Position numbers and translations under genes: made by a program. Of a stretch of DNA of 25,733 bases, positions 5,677 to 11,001 are shown one piece after another. Position 1 is the first letter of the stretch; every line of letters begins with the position of its first letter. The notes below the pieces were generated by a model that was not told the origin of the DNA, did not search any database, and saw only the letters and a program-made list of their open reading frames with translations. The stretch covers positions 1 to 25,733 of the IMG/VR virus record IMGVR_UViG_3300032242_001077; one strand, written 5' to 3'. This DNA is from a virus.

Positions 5677-5939
5677 TGCACATCAAGGGCAATGATGAGC
5701 GGCTGCTCGACCTGATGGCGGCCGTTGAGGAGTGTCAGCGGTTCATGGACAAGGCGCAGGGCGCCATCGAGGAGTATGAGCGCAGGATTGGCCATTCCGA
5801 GGCTATGCACATTTGGGCCAACACCGGGCGTGATTATTCCAACGTGCCGACCTGCGAGACCAACACCCGCCTGATCTCGGCCGCCAAGCGCGCGTCTCTG
5901 GATCTGTCGCAGGCTCTGGTGGAGGTGCGGCGGCGATGA
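5676..5939 (+). CDS. Hypothetical protein, 87 aa, coiled-coil
   Basis: I do not recognise the family. The sequence is predicted to form two long helices (ERLLDLMAAVEECQRFMDKAQGAIEEYERRIG and the C-terminal TRLISAAKRASLDLSQALVEVRRR) joined by a polar loop with ANTGRDYSNVPTCET. Its ATG shares one base with the TGA of the GapR gene (TGATG), so it is translated by coupling. The next gene overlaps it by ATGA. Confidence 0.75.
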   Translation: MHIKGNDERLLDLMAAVEECQRFMDKAQGAIEEYERRIGHSEAMHIWANTGRDYSNVPTCETNTRLISAAKRASLDLSQALVEVRRR

Positions 5940-6304
5940 GCAAGCATGCGATGTGGAAAGGGAATGAAATCCACCCCGGCGACAAACTGCTGGTCGAGGT
6001 GGAGTTTGTGAAGCGGGACGTTCATAATGGCGGGGCTGATGACAGGGACCTGACTGTTTTTGTCAGTGTTCCTGATGGGTGCGCGGGGTTCTCGACCTTC
6101 CCGATGGACACGGGAAGGATCCGCAAGCTGCTGCCTCTTGAGATCTCGGTCGGCTGCGATGTGGTGTTTTCTGATTTGAACAGCAACGCGCGCTACAAGG
6201 TGGTGCATCTTCATGAGGACTGGGTGATGGTCAAGGGCAGCACCAACAGCAGGCCGATAGTCACGCACCGGAGCAACCTGATCCCTGTGAGGTTCAAGTC
6301 GTGA
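5936..6304 (+). CDS. Small beta-rich phage protein, 122 aa, paralogue group member 1
   Basis: Function unknown. Near the N-terminus it has HPGDKLLVEVEFVK, and near the C-terminus an ARYKVVHLHEDWVMVKG element followed by SNLIPVRF. This alternation of short strands around Gly-Asp turns fits a small SH3-like or double beta-barrel fold. The same two elements recur in the genes at 6518-6841 and 7124-7450, so the three are probably paralogues from duplication within the operon. It is linked to its neighbours by 4-base overlaps on both sides. Confidence 0.7.
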   Translation: MSKHAMWKGNEIHPGDKLLVEVEFVKRDVHNGGADDRDLTVFVSVPDGCAGFSTFPMDTGRIRKLLPLEISVGCDVVFSDLNSNARYKVVHLHEDWVMVKGSTNSRPIVTHRSNLIPVRFKS

Positions 6305-6531
6305 GCGAGCCTGACGAAATCAATGAGCGGCTGGCCAAGACCCTCCGCATGGCGGCCATGTCCGACCGGGCTCTGGTGCAAGGCTTGCTTGGCGCCGTGG
6401 CCAAATATATCACCGACGAGGAGGTCCAGCAGGTTATGGACGCCTTCGGGGAGGTGGTGAAGCGCAGTTGGTATCGCCACCGCGCGACATCGACCCTGCA
6501 GATCGAAGGGAGCGAAGATGAAGCCTCGTGA
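6301..6531 (+). CDS. Hypothetical protein, 76 aa, GTG start
   Basis: I do not recognise the family. It is helical and acidic (DEINERLAKTLRMAAMSDRALVQGLLGAVAKYITDEEVQQVMDAFGEVVK) with a short basic patch, then an acidic tail. The GTG at 6301 overlaps the previous stop (GTGA), and a GAGG lies about 8 bases upstream, which supports this start over internal ATGs. The next gene starts inside its last codons. Confidence 0.65.
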   Translation: MSEPDEINERLAKTLRMAAMSDRALVQGLLGAVAKYITDEEVQQVMDAFGEVVKRSWYRHRATSTLQIEGSEDEAS

Positions 6532-6841
6532 GGGGGATATCCTGACCATCCGGTTGTCGGCGATATCGCCCACGCCCGGCAACCTGTTTCGGGGTTTTGA
6601 TCCGGAAAAGCAGGAGAGCGCCCATACTCCCTTTGACGCCGAGATCCTGAGTATCCAGCGCGGGAGCTTCTGCACGGGAGACCCTGTCATTTTGGCCGTG
6701 GACCGTGACCCACGCAAATGGGAGATCAAGGCGCTGATCGGCGATCAGGCGTGGGTCGAGATGGTGGATCCCAACTATCCGGACATCAAGGACCGGGTGG
6801 TGGAGGTCAAGCATCTTGGCCACTGGAGCGAGGTGAAGTGA
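6518..6841 (+). CDS. Small beta-rich phage protein, 107 aa, paralogue group member 2
   Basis: Function unknown. It begins MKPREGDILTIRLSAIS and contains TGDPVILAVDRDPRKWEIKALIGDQAWVEMV followed by RVVEVKHLGHW. This follows the strand pattern of the gene at 5936-6304 (Gly-Asp-x-Val, x-Lys-Trp/Tyr, Asp-x-Trp-Val, a final Val-x-x-Leu). A ribosome site GGGAG lies upstream of the ATG at 6518, inside the previous gene, giving a 14-base overlap. The start of the next gene shares one base with its stop. Confidence 0.7.
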   Translation: MKPREGDILTIRLSAISPTPGNLFRGFDPEKQESAHTPFDAEILSIQRGSFCTGDPVILAVDRDPRKWEIKALIGDQAWVEMVDPNYPDIKDRVVEVKHLGHWSEVK

Positions 6842-6987
6842 TGCACATGTTTGGGGCTTTCCTGACCGTTCTCATCGTGGCGCTCTTCGTGGTCGTCATG
6901 GCGGCGGGCCTGCTGATGCTGGTTGTCGATACCATCGCCACCGCGATTGACCGTCTGGTCAAGTGGGTCGAGAGGGGCGGTCGTTGA
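6841..6987 (+). CDS. Small membrane protein, 48 aa
   Basis: The protein begins MHMFGAFLTVLIVALF and has a continuous hydrophobic stretch over roughly residues 4-34, then a positively charged end (DRLVKWVERGGR), so a single transmembrane helix with the C-terminus inside is likely. The ATG at 6841 shares one base with the previous TGA. Single-pass size alone does not prove a holin, and no endolysin is nearby. Confidence 0.65.
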   Translation: MHMFGAFLTVLIVALFVVVMAAGLLMLVVDTIATAIDRLVKWVERGGR

Positions 6988-7127
6988 CCCGCCTTGGACA
7001 GCACCCGAACAGGACGTGGGGCCCGGGCTGGGATCTGCAGCTCGCGGCCCTGATCCGTGGCTGGGGCGACGGGTCGATAACCGTCTGCCCCTACTGCGGC
7101 CACAAGATGCCGGAGAGGGCGAGATGA
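6984..7127 (+). CDS. Zinc-ribbon microprotein, 47 aa, TTG start
   Basis: The short frame reads M-TRLGQHPNRTWGPGWDLQLAALIRGWGDGSITVCPYCGHKMPERAR. CPYCGH is a zinc knuckle (C35, C38; H40 possible third ligand); only one CxxC pair is visible, so the metal site would need dimerisation or other ligands. The TTG at 6984 overlaps the previous stop (TTGA), and its own TGA overlaps the next start (ATGA). It therefore completes the unbroken chain of coupled genes from 5407 to 8592. Without it there would be a 136-base gap. Trp-rich segments could bind nucleic acid or a host protein. Function unknown. Confidence 0.7.
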   Translation: MTRLGQHPNRTWGPGWDLQLAALIRGWGDGSITVCPYCGHKMPERAR

Positions 7128-7450
7128 TTGAGATCAACCCGGGCGACAAGATCTTGGTCGAGATCCTGACCAATCCCCCCAAGACCTATCTGGTCGGGAC
7201 GGTGGACGTCGTCAGCGACAATTCGATCATCTGGCGGGTGCATTTCCGGAATATGGAAGCGATGCCCTCTCGCCGGTCGCGGCTGGGCGTCATCAAGGTG
7301 CTGCACCCGGAGACCGATCTGGGCGAGGCCTATGAGGAGCTGATCCGGATCCAGAATGCGCGGGACCATGTGGTGGCCGCCGCCGATCAGACGGCTATGG
7401 CCATGTCCGAGAGTGTAGATGTCGAATTGATGAAGCGGAGGCACGGATGA
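7124..7450 (+). CDS. Small beta-rich phage protein, 108 aa, paralogue group member 3
   Basis: Function unknown. The N-terminus IEINPGDKILVEILT closely matches NEIHPGDKLLVEVEF of the gene at 5936-6304. The middle (DVVSDNSIIWRVHFRNMEAMPSRRSRLGVIKVL) fits the second strand element of that group. The C-terminal 45 residues are helical (EAYEELIRIQNARDHVVAAADQTAMAM), an extension the other two lack. It is linked by ATGA overlaps to both neighbours. Confidence 0.7.
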   Translation: MIEINPGDKILVEILTNPPKTYLVGTVDVVSDNSIIWRVHFRNMEAMPSRRSRLGVIKVLHPETDLGEAYEELIRIQNARDHVVAAADQTAMAMSESVDVELMKRRHG

Positions 7451-7722
7451 AATACCGGAAGAAGCCGGTTGAGGTCGAGGCGTGGCCGGTGAGCGATCTG
7501 CTGCTGGCCCGGTGGACGCACAAGGGCAAGGTTCCGGATCCGATCTGGGACGAGATGCTGGCCGGGCGGCTGGCGTTCTATGCCGAATACATCACGGTCA
7601 AGACGCTGGAGGGCTACATGAGGGCCCGGCCCGGCGACATGATGATCCGGGGTGTGATGGGCGAGATGTATCCCTGCCGCAAGGACATCTTTGCGGCCTC
7701 GTATGAGAGGGTGGAGGCATGA
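7447..7722 (+). CDS. Conserved phage protein of the PGD-IIRG-YPC type, 91 aa
   Basis: This belongs to a common family of small phage proteins of unknown function. The start MKYRKKPVEVEAWPV and the end RPGDMMIRGVMGEMYPCRKDIFAASYERV match the recurrent pattern 'KYRKKPV-EA ... GD-IIRGV-GE-YPC-PDIF--TYE'. Members are usually around 80-120 residues, so this one looks complete. It starts within an ATGA overlap. It is probably an early accessory protein. Confidence 0.8.
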   Translation: MKYRKKPVEVEAWPVSDLLLARWTHKGKVPDPIWDEMLAGRLAFYAEYITVKTLEGYMRARPGDMMIRGVMGEMYPCRKDIFAASYERVEA

Positions 7723-7958
7723 CGGACCGAGGCTACAGCATTCCGGCGTCCATTTTGGAGGGTCCGGTCGAGGTTTCGGCGCCTGTAAACCCGACAATGG
7801 CCCGGCGCGGCATTGATGAAGCGGTTCTGGTGCGGCTTATCACCGACGCCACCATCGACTACCGGGTTCATGAGGATGTGGTGAAGCGCGGATTGTCTCA
7901 ATTCATCGCTGGCCGCGTGAAGGGGTTCATTGGGCTGACCATGGCGCCGAAACCATGA
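7719..7958 (+). CDS. Hypothetical protein, 79 aa
   Basis: I do not recognise the family. The first 25 residues are polar with prolines; the rest (RRGIDEAVLVRLITDATIDYRVHEDVVKRGLSQFIAGRVKGFIGLTM) is predicted helical with a short hydrophobic end. It overlaps both neighbours by four bases, so it is coupled within the small-gene operon. Confidence 0.65.
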   Translation: MTDRGYSIPASILEGPVEVSAPVNPTMARRGIDEAVLVRLITDATIDYRVHEDVVKRGLSQFIAGRVKGFIGLTMAPKP

Positions 7959-8341
7959 GGGTCCTGATCTGCGGCGGCCGAGATTATGCCGACTTCGAGG
8001 CGGTGCAGGATGATCTGGAGCGCCTTTTGGCTGTCCACGGGGCTGATCTGACGGTCATCCATGGCGGGTGCGCCACCGGCGCGGACAAGATCGCCGACAA
8101 ATGGGCCAAGGCTAACGGGATCCCCCGGCAGGTTTTCGCCGCCGACTGGCTGACGCACCAGAACAAGGCCGGTCCGATGCGCAACCAGCGCATGCTGGAC
8201 GAGGGAAAGCCCGATCTGGTGATCGCATTCCCGGGTCGGCGGGGCACGGCGGACATGATCCGGCGCACCAAGGCCGCTGGCGTGCGCCTGATCGACTATA
8301 ACGCCCGCGCGAAACTCATGATGAAGGAGAAAACCCCATGA
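7955..8341 (+). CDS. DUF2493 (YspA/SLOG-like) nucleotide-binding protein, 128 aa
   Basis: This is a Rossmann-type protein of the DUF2493 family, part of the SLOG superfamily thought to bind nucleotide-derived ligands. Visible motifs in order: MRVLICGGRDYAD at the N-terminus, VIHGGCATGADKIADKWA (glycine-rich ligand loop), FAADW, GPMRNQRML, and DLVIAFPGRRGTADMI. All family landmarks are present and the length is typical. In phages such proteins are frequent early genes with no proven role; interference with host nucleotide signalling or defence is conjecture. It is ATGA-linked on both sides. Confidence 0.85.
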   Translation: MRVLICGGRDYADFEAVQDDLERLLAVHGADLTVIHGGCATGADKIADKWAKANGIPRQVFAADWLTHQNKAGPMRNQRMLDEGKPDLVIAFPGRRGTADMIRRTKAAGVRLIDYNARAKLMMKEKTP

Positions 8342-8592
8342 TCTGGAACCCGTGGAAGCGCATTCGGGAGCTTGAGGCCGAAAACACGCTGCTGAGGACG
8401 TCCCGAGACGCCTTTTTGGACGCCACCCTGCCTAGTCAGGATACCAAAACGGTCCACATCGGTGAATACAAGTTCGATCACGAGGTCCAGCAGGGCGCCG
8501 TGACCCGGGTCCACCACGTTGTGGTGCCGTGGACCACGATCAAGGAGATCATGGTCGGTATTCGGCTTCATGCCGTGTCCAAAATGGATTGA
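8338..8592 (+). CDS. Hypothetical protein, 84 aa
   Basis: I do not recognise the family. An N-terminal amphipathic helix (WKRIRELEAENTLLRTSRDAFL) resembles a short coiled coil. It is followed by beta-type sequence (KTVHIGEYKFDHEVQQGAVTRVHHVVVPWTTIKEIMV). It is the last gene of the overlapping operon. Its stop codon lies inside the -35 box of the promoter at 8589-8616. Confidence 0.6.
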   Translation: MIWNPWKRIRELEAENTLLRTSRDAFLDATLPSQDTKTVHIGEYKFDHEVQQGAVTRVHHVVVPWTTIKEIMVGIRLHAVSKMD

Positions 8593-8616
8593 CAGGCTGT
8601 CTCGCCCTGCTAAGCT
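8589..8616 (+). promoter_or_regulatory. Promoter driving the tRNA-like element
   Basis: A perfect TTGACA (8589-8594) and TAAGCT (8611-8616) are 16 bases apart. A start about seven bases after the -10 falls at roughly 8622-8625, just ahead of the first acceptor base at 8627. TTGACAG (8589-8595) also forms an inverted repeat with CTGTCAA (8615-8621) that frames the promoter. The -35 box and CGCCCT in the spacer recall the minus-strand promoter family. Confidence 0.6.
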
Positions 8617-8626
8617 GTCAATTCCA

Positions 8627-8696
8627 GTCCCCGCTCAGGTGAGCGGCAGGGCTTTCAATCCCAAGCCGGGGGGTTCGATACCCCACGGGGACGCCA
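8627..8696 (+). tRNA. Compact tRNA-like element, possibly degenerate tRNA-Glu (UUC)
   Basis: The 5' GTCCCCG (8627-8633) pairs perfectly with CGGGGAC (8686-8692), followed by G and an encoded CCA (8693-8696). This is the acceptor end typical of bacterial tRNA-Glu. A T-arm has four G-C pairs, a G-A mismatch at its base, and the canonical loop TTCGATA (8674-8680). The middle is abnormal. The D-arm is reduced to GCTC/GAGC with a 4-base loop and no linker bases. The anticodon hairpin GGC-A-GGG/CCC-AA-GCC carries CTTTCAAT, in which TTC could be the anticodon. At 70 bases it is about six short of a normal tRNA. It may be a functional tRNA mimic, a primer, or a decaying tRNA. Confidence 0.55.
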
Positions 8697-8724
8697 AAGC
8701 AGCGATGCACAGAGGAGAGCCGCC

Positions 8725-8739
8725 ATGACTTCCTATTGA
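8725..8739 (+). other. Five-codon mini-frame with strong ribosome site
   Basis: AGAGGAGAG (8711-8719) precedes ATG ACT TCC TAT TGA. The stop is followed immediately by another ATG at 8740. This is a good initiation site for a four-residue peptide, which suggests a leader or reinitiation device rather than a protein. Confidence 0.35.
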
Positions 8740-8820
8740 ATGGCCACAAGGACCATGATGCAACCTAATATCGGTCCAAATATCCAATTAAATCAATCAT
8801 TTACAGGATTTGCATCATGA
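8740..8820 (+). CDS. Possible 26-aa microprotein, uncertain
   Basis: The frame encodes MATRTMMQPNIGPNIQLNQSFTGFAS and ends in an ATGA overlap with the gene at 8817. It begins directly after the stop of the five-codon mini-frame, so it would be translated by reinitiation. Composition is Asn/Gln-rich and AT-richer than its surroundings. The overlap architecture matches the rest of this phage, but so short a frame could be chance. Confidence 0.3.
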   Translation: MATRTMMQPNIGPNIQLNQSFTGFAS

Positions 8821-9224
8821 CTGTCGTGAAAACCCGCGCGGATCTTCCAGAGCTTCGCGTGAAAATCAAAAGTCTGGCCGCTGAGGCTGTCATCATTCGC
8901 CGGGAAGAGCGTAAATCTCTTGGCAATGCCCGTTGGCTGAAGAACAGCCAGCAGGACGCGTCTGGCTTCTACAGCCAGTATGACCGCCTTCACAGCCACC
9001 GTGTCTATGACGTCCGTGACGAGGCCCGGGGAGCCCAGCTCGCCTATGCCTACCTTCGCGGTGTGCCCAAGGCCAAGGTGGAAGCCAATACGAAATGGGA
9101 AGACGTGCCCGCTCGCGTGGTTGGCATCGCCTTTCGGTTGGTTGGCAAATACGGGTCTTGGTCGTCCAGTTTGAAGCCCTCAGAGTTCACGAGGGATTTC
9201 AGTGGCTGGTATTCTGCTCGCTGA
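8817..9224 (+). CDS. Hypothetical phage protein, 135 aa
   Basis: I do not recognise a named family. It is mostly helical: TRADLPELRVKIKSLAAEAVIIRREERKSL, then HSHRVYDVRDEARGAQLAYAYLRGVPKAKVEANTK. The arrangement of an Arg/Glu-rich helix followed by 'VRxEAR--xLAYxxLRG-PxxxxE' recurs in small proteobacterial phage proteins of unknown role. AGGA lies about ten bases before the ATG. It ends just before the hairpin at 9231-9254. Confidence 0.7.
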   Translation: MTVVKTRADLPELRVKIKSLAAEAVIIRREERKSLGNARWLKNSQQDASGFYSQYDRLHSHRVYDVRDEARGAQLAYAYLRGVPKAKVEANTKWEDVPARVVGIAFRLVGKYGSWSSSLKPSEFTRDFSGWYSAR

Positions 9225-9230
9225 TTATCC

Positions 9231-9254
9231 GGCCCCGGGAGCAATCCCGGGGCC
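9231..9254 (+). terminator. Perfect 10-bp hairpin with GCAA tetraloop
   Basis: GGCCCCGGGA pairs perfectly with TCCCGGGGCC around GCAA, a stable GNRA-type loop. It lies 6 bases after the stop of the gene at 8817-9224. The following sequence TCCTCAT has no T-tract, so it may act as a processing or stability element or a weak terminator rather than a classical one. Confidence 0.6.
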
Positions 9255-9273
9255 TCCTCATCAAGGAACAAAT

Positions 9274-9708
9274 ATGTCGAACACCCCAAATCTGGACGCC
9301 GAAGAGGCCTTTTGCGCCGCCAAGGCGGTTGCACCGCGCGTGACGCTGGAGAGCATCAAGGCGCGCATCAAGCATTGTTTCACCTTCACGGCGGGCGCCG
9401 CCGTCGAGGCCTTGGTCAGCACCACGATCCGGTCGGAAATGGAGGTCTCCAAGGACGGGGCTCCGCTGTCCATGATCCGGCTGCGCGAGATGGCCGATCT
9501 GGCCATGCCTCAGCTCGACCTGCTGACCATCTACGTGGGGATCCTCGACAATGGCTGGTCTGTCATTGGCAAGTCCGCACCCGCCAGCCCGGAGAACTAC
9601 GACGAGCAAAAGGGGCGGCAGCTCGCGGAGGAGGACGCCATCCGGCAGCTCTGGCCCCTTGAAGGTTACCTGCTGCGCGAGGCGCTGTCGAAGGCCGACC
9701 CATCATGA
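9274..9708 (+). CDS. N4 gp49/Sf6 gene 66 family protein, 144 aa
   Basis: A member of the small phage protein family named after N4 gp49 and Sf6 gene 66. The diagnostic stretch runs from ARIKHCFTFTAGAAVEAL through LDLLTIYVGILDNGWSVIGKSAPASPENYD to ARQ-like EEDAIRQLWPLEGYLLREAL. The family is frequent in tailed phages near replication or middle genes; its biochemical role is unknown. AAGGA lies 7 bases before the ATG at 9274. An upstream in-frame GTG-type start at 9202 would run through the hairpin and previous stop, so I reject it. The following gene overlaps by ATGA. Confidence 0.85.
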   Translation: MSNTPNLDAEEAFCAAKAVAPRVTLESIKARIKHCFTFTAGAAVEALVSTTIRSEMEVSKDGAPLSMIRLREMADLAMPQLDLLTIYVGILDNGWSVIGKSAPASPENYDEQKGRQLAEEDAIRQLWPLEGYLLREALSKADPS

Positions 9709-10088
9709 AACGGAACGGGAACGTCGTTTACATGTCGCCTGAGGCGAAGCGGATCCACGACGCCCACAAGAACGGCAGCTACGTCCACGAGGCTGATAGC
9801 GCCCTGCGGGGCCTGCGGGACGCCGAGGGCATACTCCGGGCGCAGCATACTGCGGGGTCCACGGTGGTCGGTAGAGTTACCGTGGGTCGGCAATGGTATG
9901 AGCAGATGCTGAAGGACATCATCACCCTGCAAGGCGAGCAGGAGGTCATGCTGGGCAAGCTGAAGGAGGCTGAGGTTGCTTTGAAAAAGTCAGCAGTGAC
10001 CTTGGATGGCGCCTGCGCTGATCTGAAGTTCATGATCGACCTGCGTAACCGGGTGCCCGGCTGGGTCCGGTGGATATTTGGAGCATGA
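9705..10088 (+). CDS. Hypothetical coiled-coil protein, 127 aa
   Basis: I do not recognise the family. The C-terminal half (WYEQMLKDIITLQGEQEVMLGKLKEAEVALKKSAVTLDGACADLKFMI) has heptad-like spacing and is likely a coiled coil. It ends with a short amphipathic VPGWVRWIFGA that could touch membrane. It starts within the ATGA overlap with the gp49-like gene, so the two are coupled. Confidence 0.65.
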   Translation: MKRNGNVVYMSPEAKRIHDAHKNGSYVHEADSALRGLRDAEGILRAQHTAGSTVVGRVTVGRQWYEQMLKDIITLQGEQEVMLGKLKEAEVALKKSAVTLDGACADLKFMIDLRNRVPGWVRWIFGA

Positions 10089-10089
10089 A

Positions 10090-10362
10090 GTGACCGATTT
10101 CGTGATCCCGGATGATCCTACCGCCTACAGTTTCAGCATTTCCGGGCCTGCCGCGTCCGCGATCACGATCTCCGGCATTGTCACCGTCTGGGCGGACGGG
10201 GAGGTCGAGTTTCTGAACGGGCACGCCCCCAAGGAGGCGGCCTTGGGCATGTGGGTGGCCTTGGGCGGCTTCATGAGGCAGTCCACAACGGCGGAAAACG
10301 TGCGCCTGAGGGCCGAGATCGAGCGGCTTAACGCCCTGCTAGGTGACAATCAGTCGAAGTGA
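10090..10362 (+). CDS. Hypothetical protein, 90 aa, GTG start
   Basis: I do not recognise the family. The first half is beta-type (DFVIPDDPTAYSFSISGPAASAITISGIVTVWADGEVEFLNG). The second is helical with an Arg/Glu-rich coiled-coil end (ENVRLRAEIERLNALLGD). The GTG at 10090 lies 1 base after the previous stop and has GGAG 6 bases upstream; a TTG at 10078 would add four residues. Confidence 0.6.
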   Translation: MTDFVIPDDPTAYSFSISGPAASAITISGIVTVWADGEVEFLNGHAPKEAALGMWVALGGFMRQSTTAENVRLRAEIERLNALLGDNQSK

Positions 10363-10395
10363 GCTATATCATGCGTGAAATCCCAAGGGGGACGC

Positions 10396-10998
10396 ATGAA
10401 AACCCACGTTCTGCCCAAAAACACCCATGTTGTGACCAAGAACACCATCGCGACGGTGGTGAGCCTCGCCAGAATTGGCTGGGATCAGGAGCGTATCGCC
10501 ACCACCATGGGCATCACGCTCAATACATTCCGAAAATATTACCGCGAGCCCTTCCATGCGGGCAAATTGCATGCCCAGACCAAGGTCACCGAGACGCTCT
10601 ACAGCATCGCGACGAACCCGAACCACAAAGGGTGCGTGGCGGCCAACATCTTCATCCACAAGACCCAGTTGGGCTTCCGCGAGGTCACCCGCACCGAGAT
10701 CACCGGCCCCAACGGCGGCCCGCTGCAGGCCCAGTTCTCGGTCGGCAATGTGATCGACCCCCGGGGCCTCAGCCCTGACCAGCGCGAGAACCTCCGCGAC
10801 ATTGTCAGCACCGCCCTGATCGCCCAGCAGGAGGCTGGGGAGGATGATGAGCCGGAGGACGATGTTGTGGTCGAGGGCGCCTATGATCCGCGCGACTTCC
10901 CGGACAAGGCGACCGTCCAAGCCGAGGCGGGTGTCGAGATGGTCGCCGAGGCGGTCTGCAATGCGCTGACTGAGGGCGACGATGGCGAGGAGGAGTAG
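10396..10998 (+). CDS. Terminase small subunit candidate (TerS), 200 aa
   Basis: This is probably the DNA-recognition subunit of the packaging terminase. Residues around 15-55 (TIATVVSLARIGWDQERIATTMGITLNTFRKYYREPFHAG) form a helix-turn-helix like those of small terminase subunits. A helical middle (HAQTKVTETLYSIATNPNHKGCVAANIFIHKTQ) could drive ring formation. The C-terminus is very acidic (EDDEPEDDVVVEG, EGDDGEEE), a common site for contact with the large subunit. The ATG at 10396 has AAGGGGG 5 bases upstream. It lies directly before the large subunit gene, which is the usual place. Confidence 0.75.
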   Translation: MKTHVLPKNTHVVTKNTIATVVSLARIGWDQERIATTMGITLNTFRKYYREPFHAGKLHAQTKVTETLYSIATNPNHKGCVAANIFIHKTQLGFREVTRTEITGPNGGPLQAQFSVGNVIDPRGLSPDQRENLRDIVSTALIAQQEAGEDDEPEDDVVVEGAYDPRDFPDKATVQAEAGVEMVAEAVCNALTEGDDGEEE

Positions 10999-11001
10999 CC
11001 T

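Noticed and set aside
6841-6987. Holin
   Set aside because: Only one hydrophobic segment and no endolysin or spanin nearby; it sits in an early small-gene operon, so size alone is not enough.
8627-8696. Piece of a tmRNA
   Set aside because: No tag reading frame or pseudoknot sequence follows, and the acceptor strands are only 70 bases apart, so a tRNA-like element fits better.
8627-8696. Prophage attachment site in a tRNA gene
   Set aside because: The element is phage-internal with its own promoter, no second copy of its 3' end is seen in the window, and no integrase gene is present.
9231-9254. Classical Rho-independent terminator
   Set aside because: The hairpin is perfect but no T-tract follows; I list it with reduced confidence as a hairpin that may terminate or stabilise RNA.
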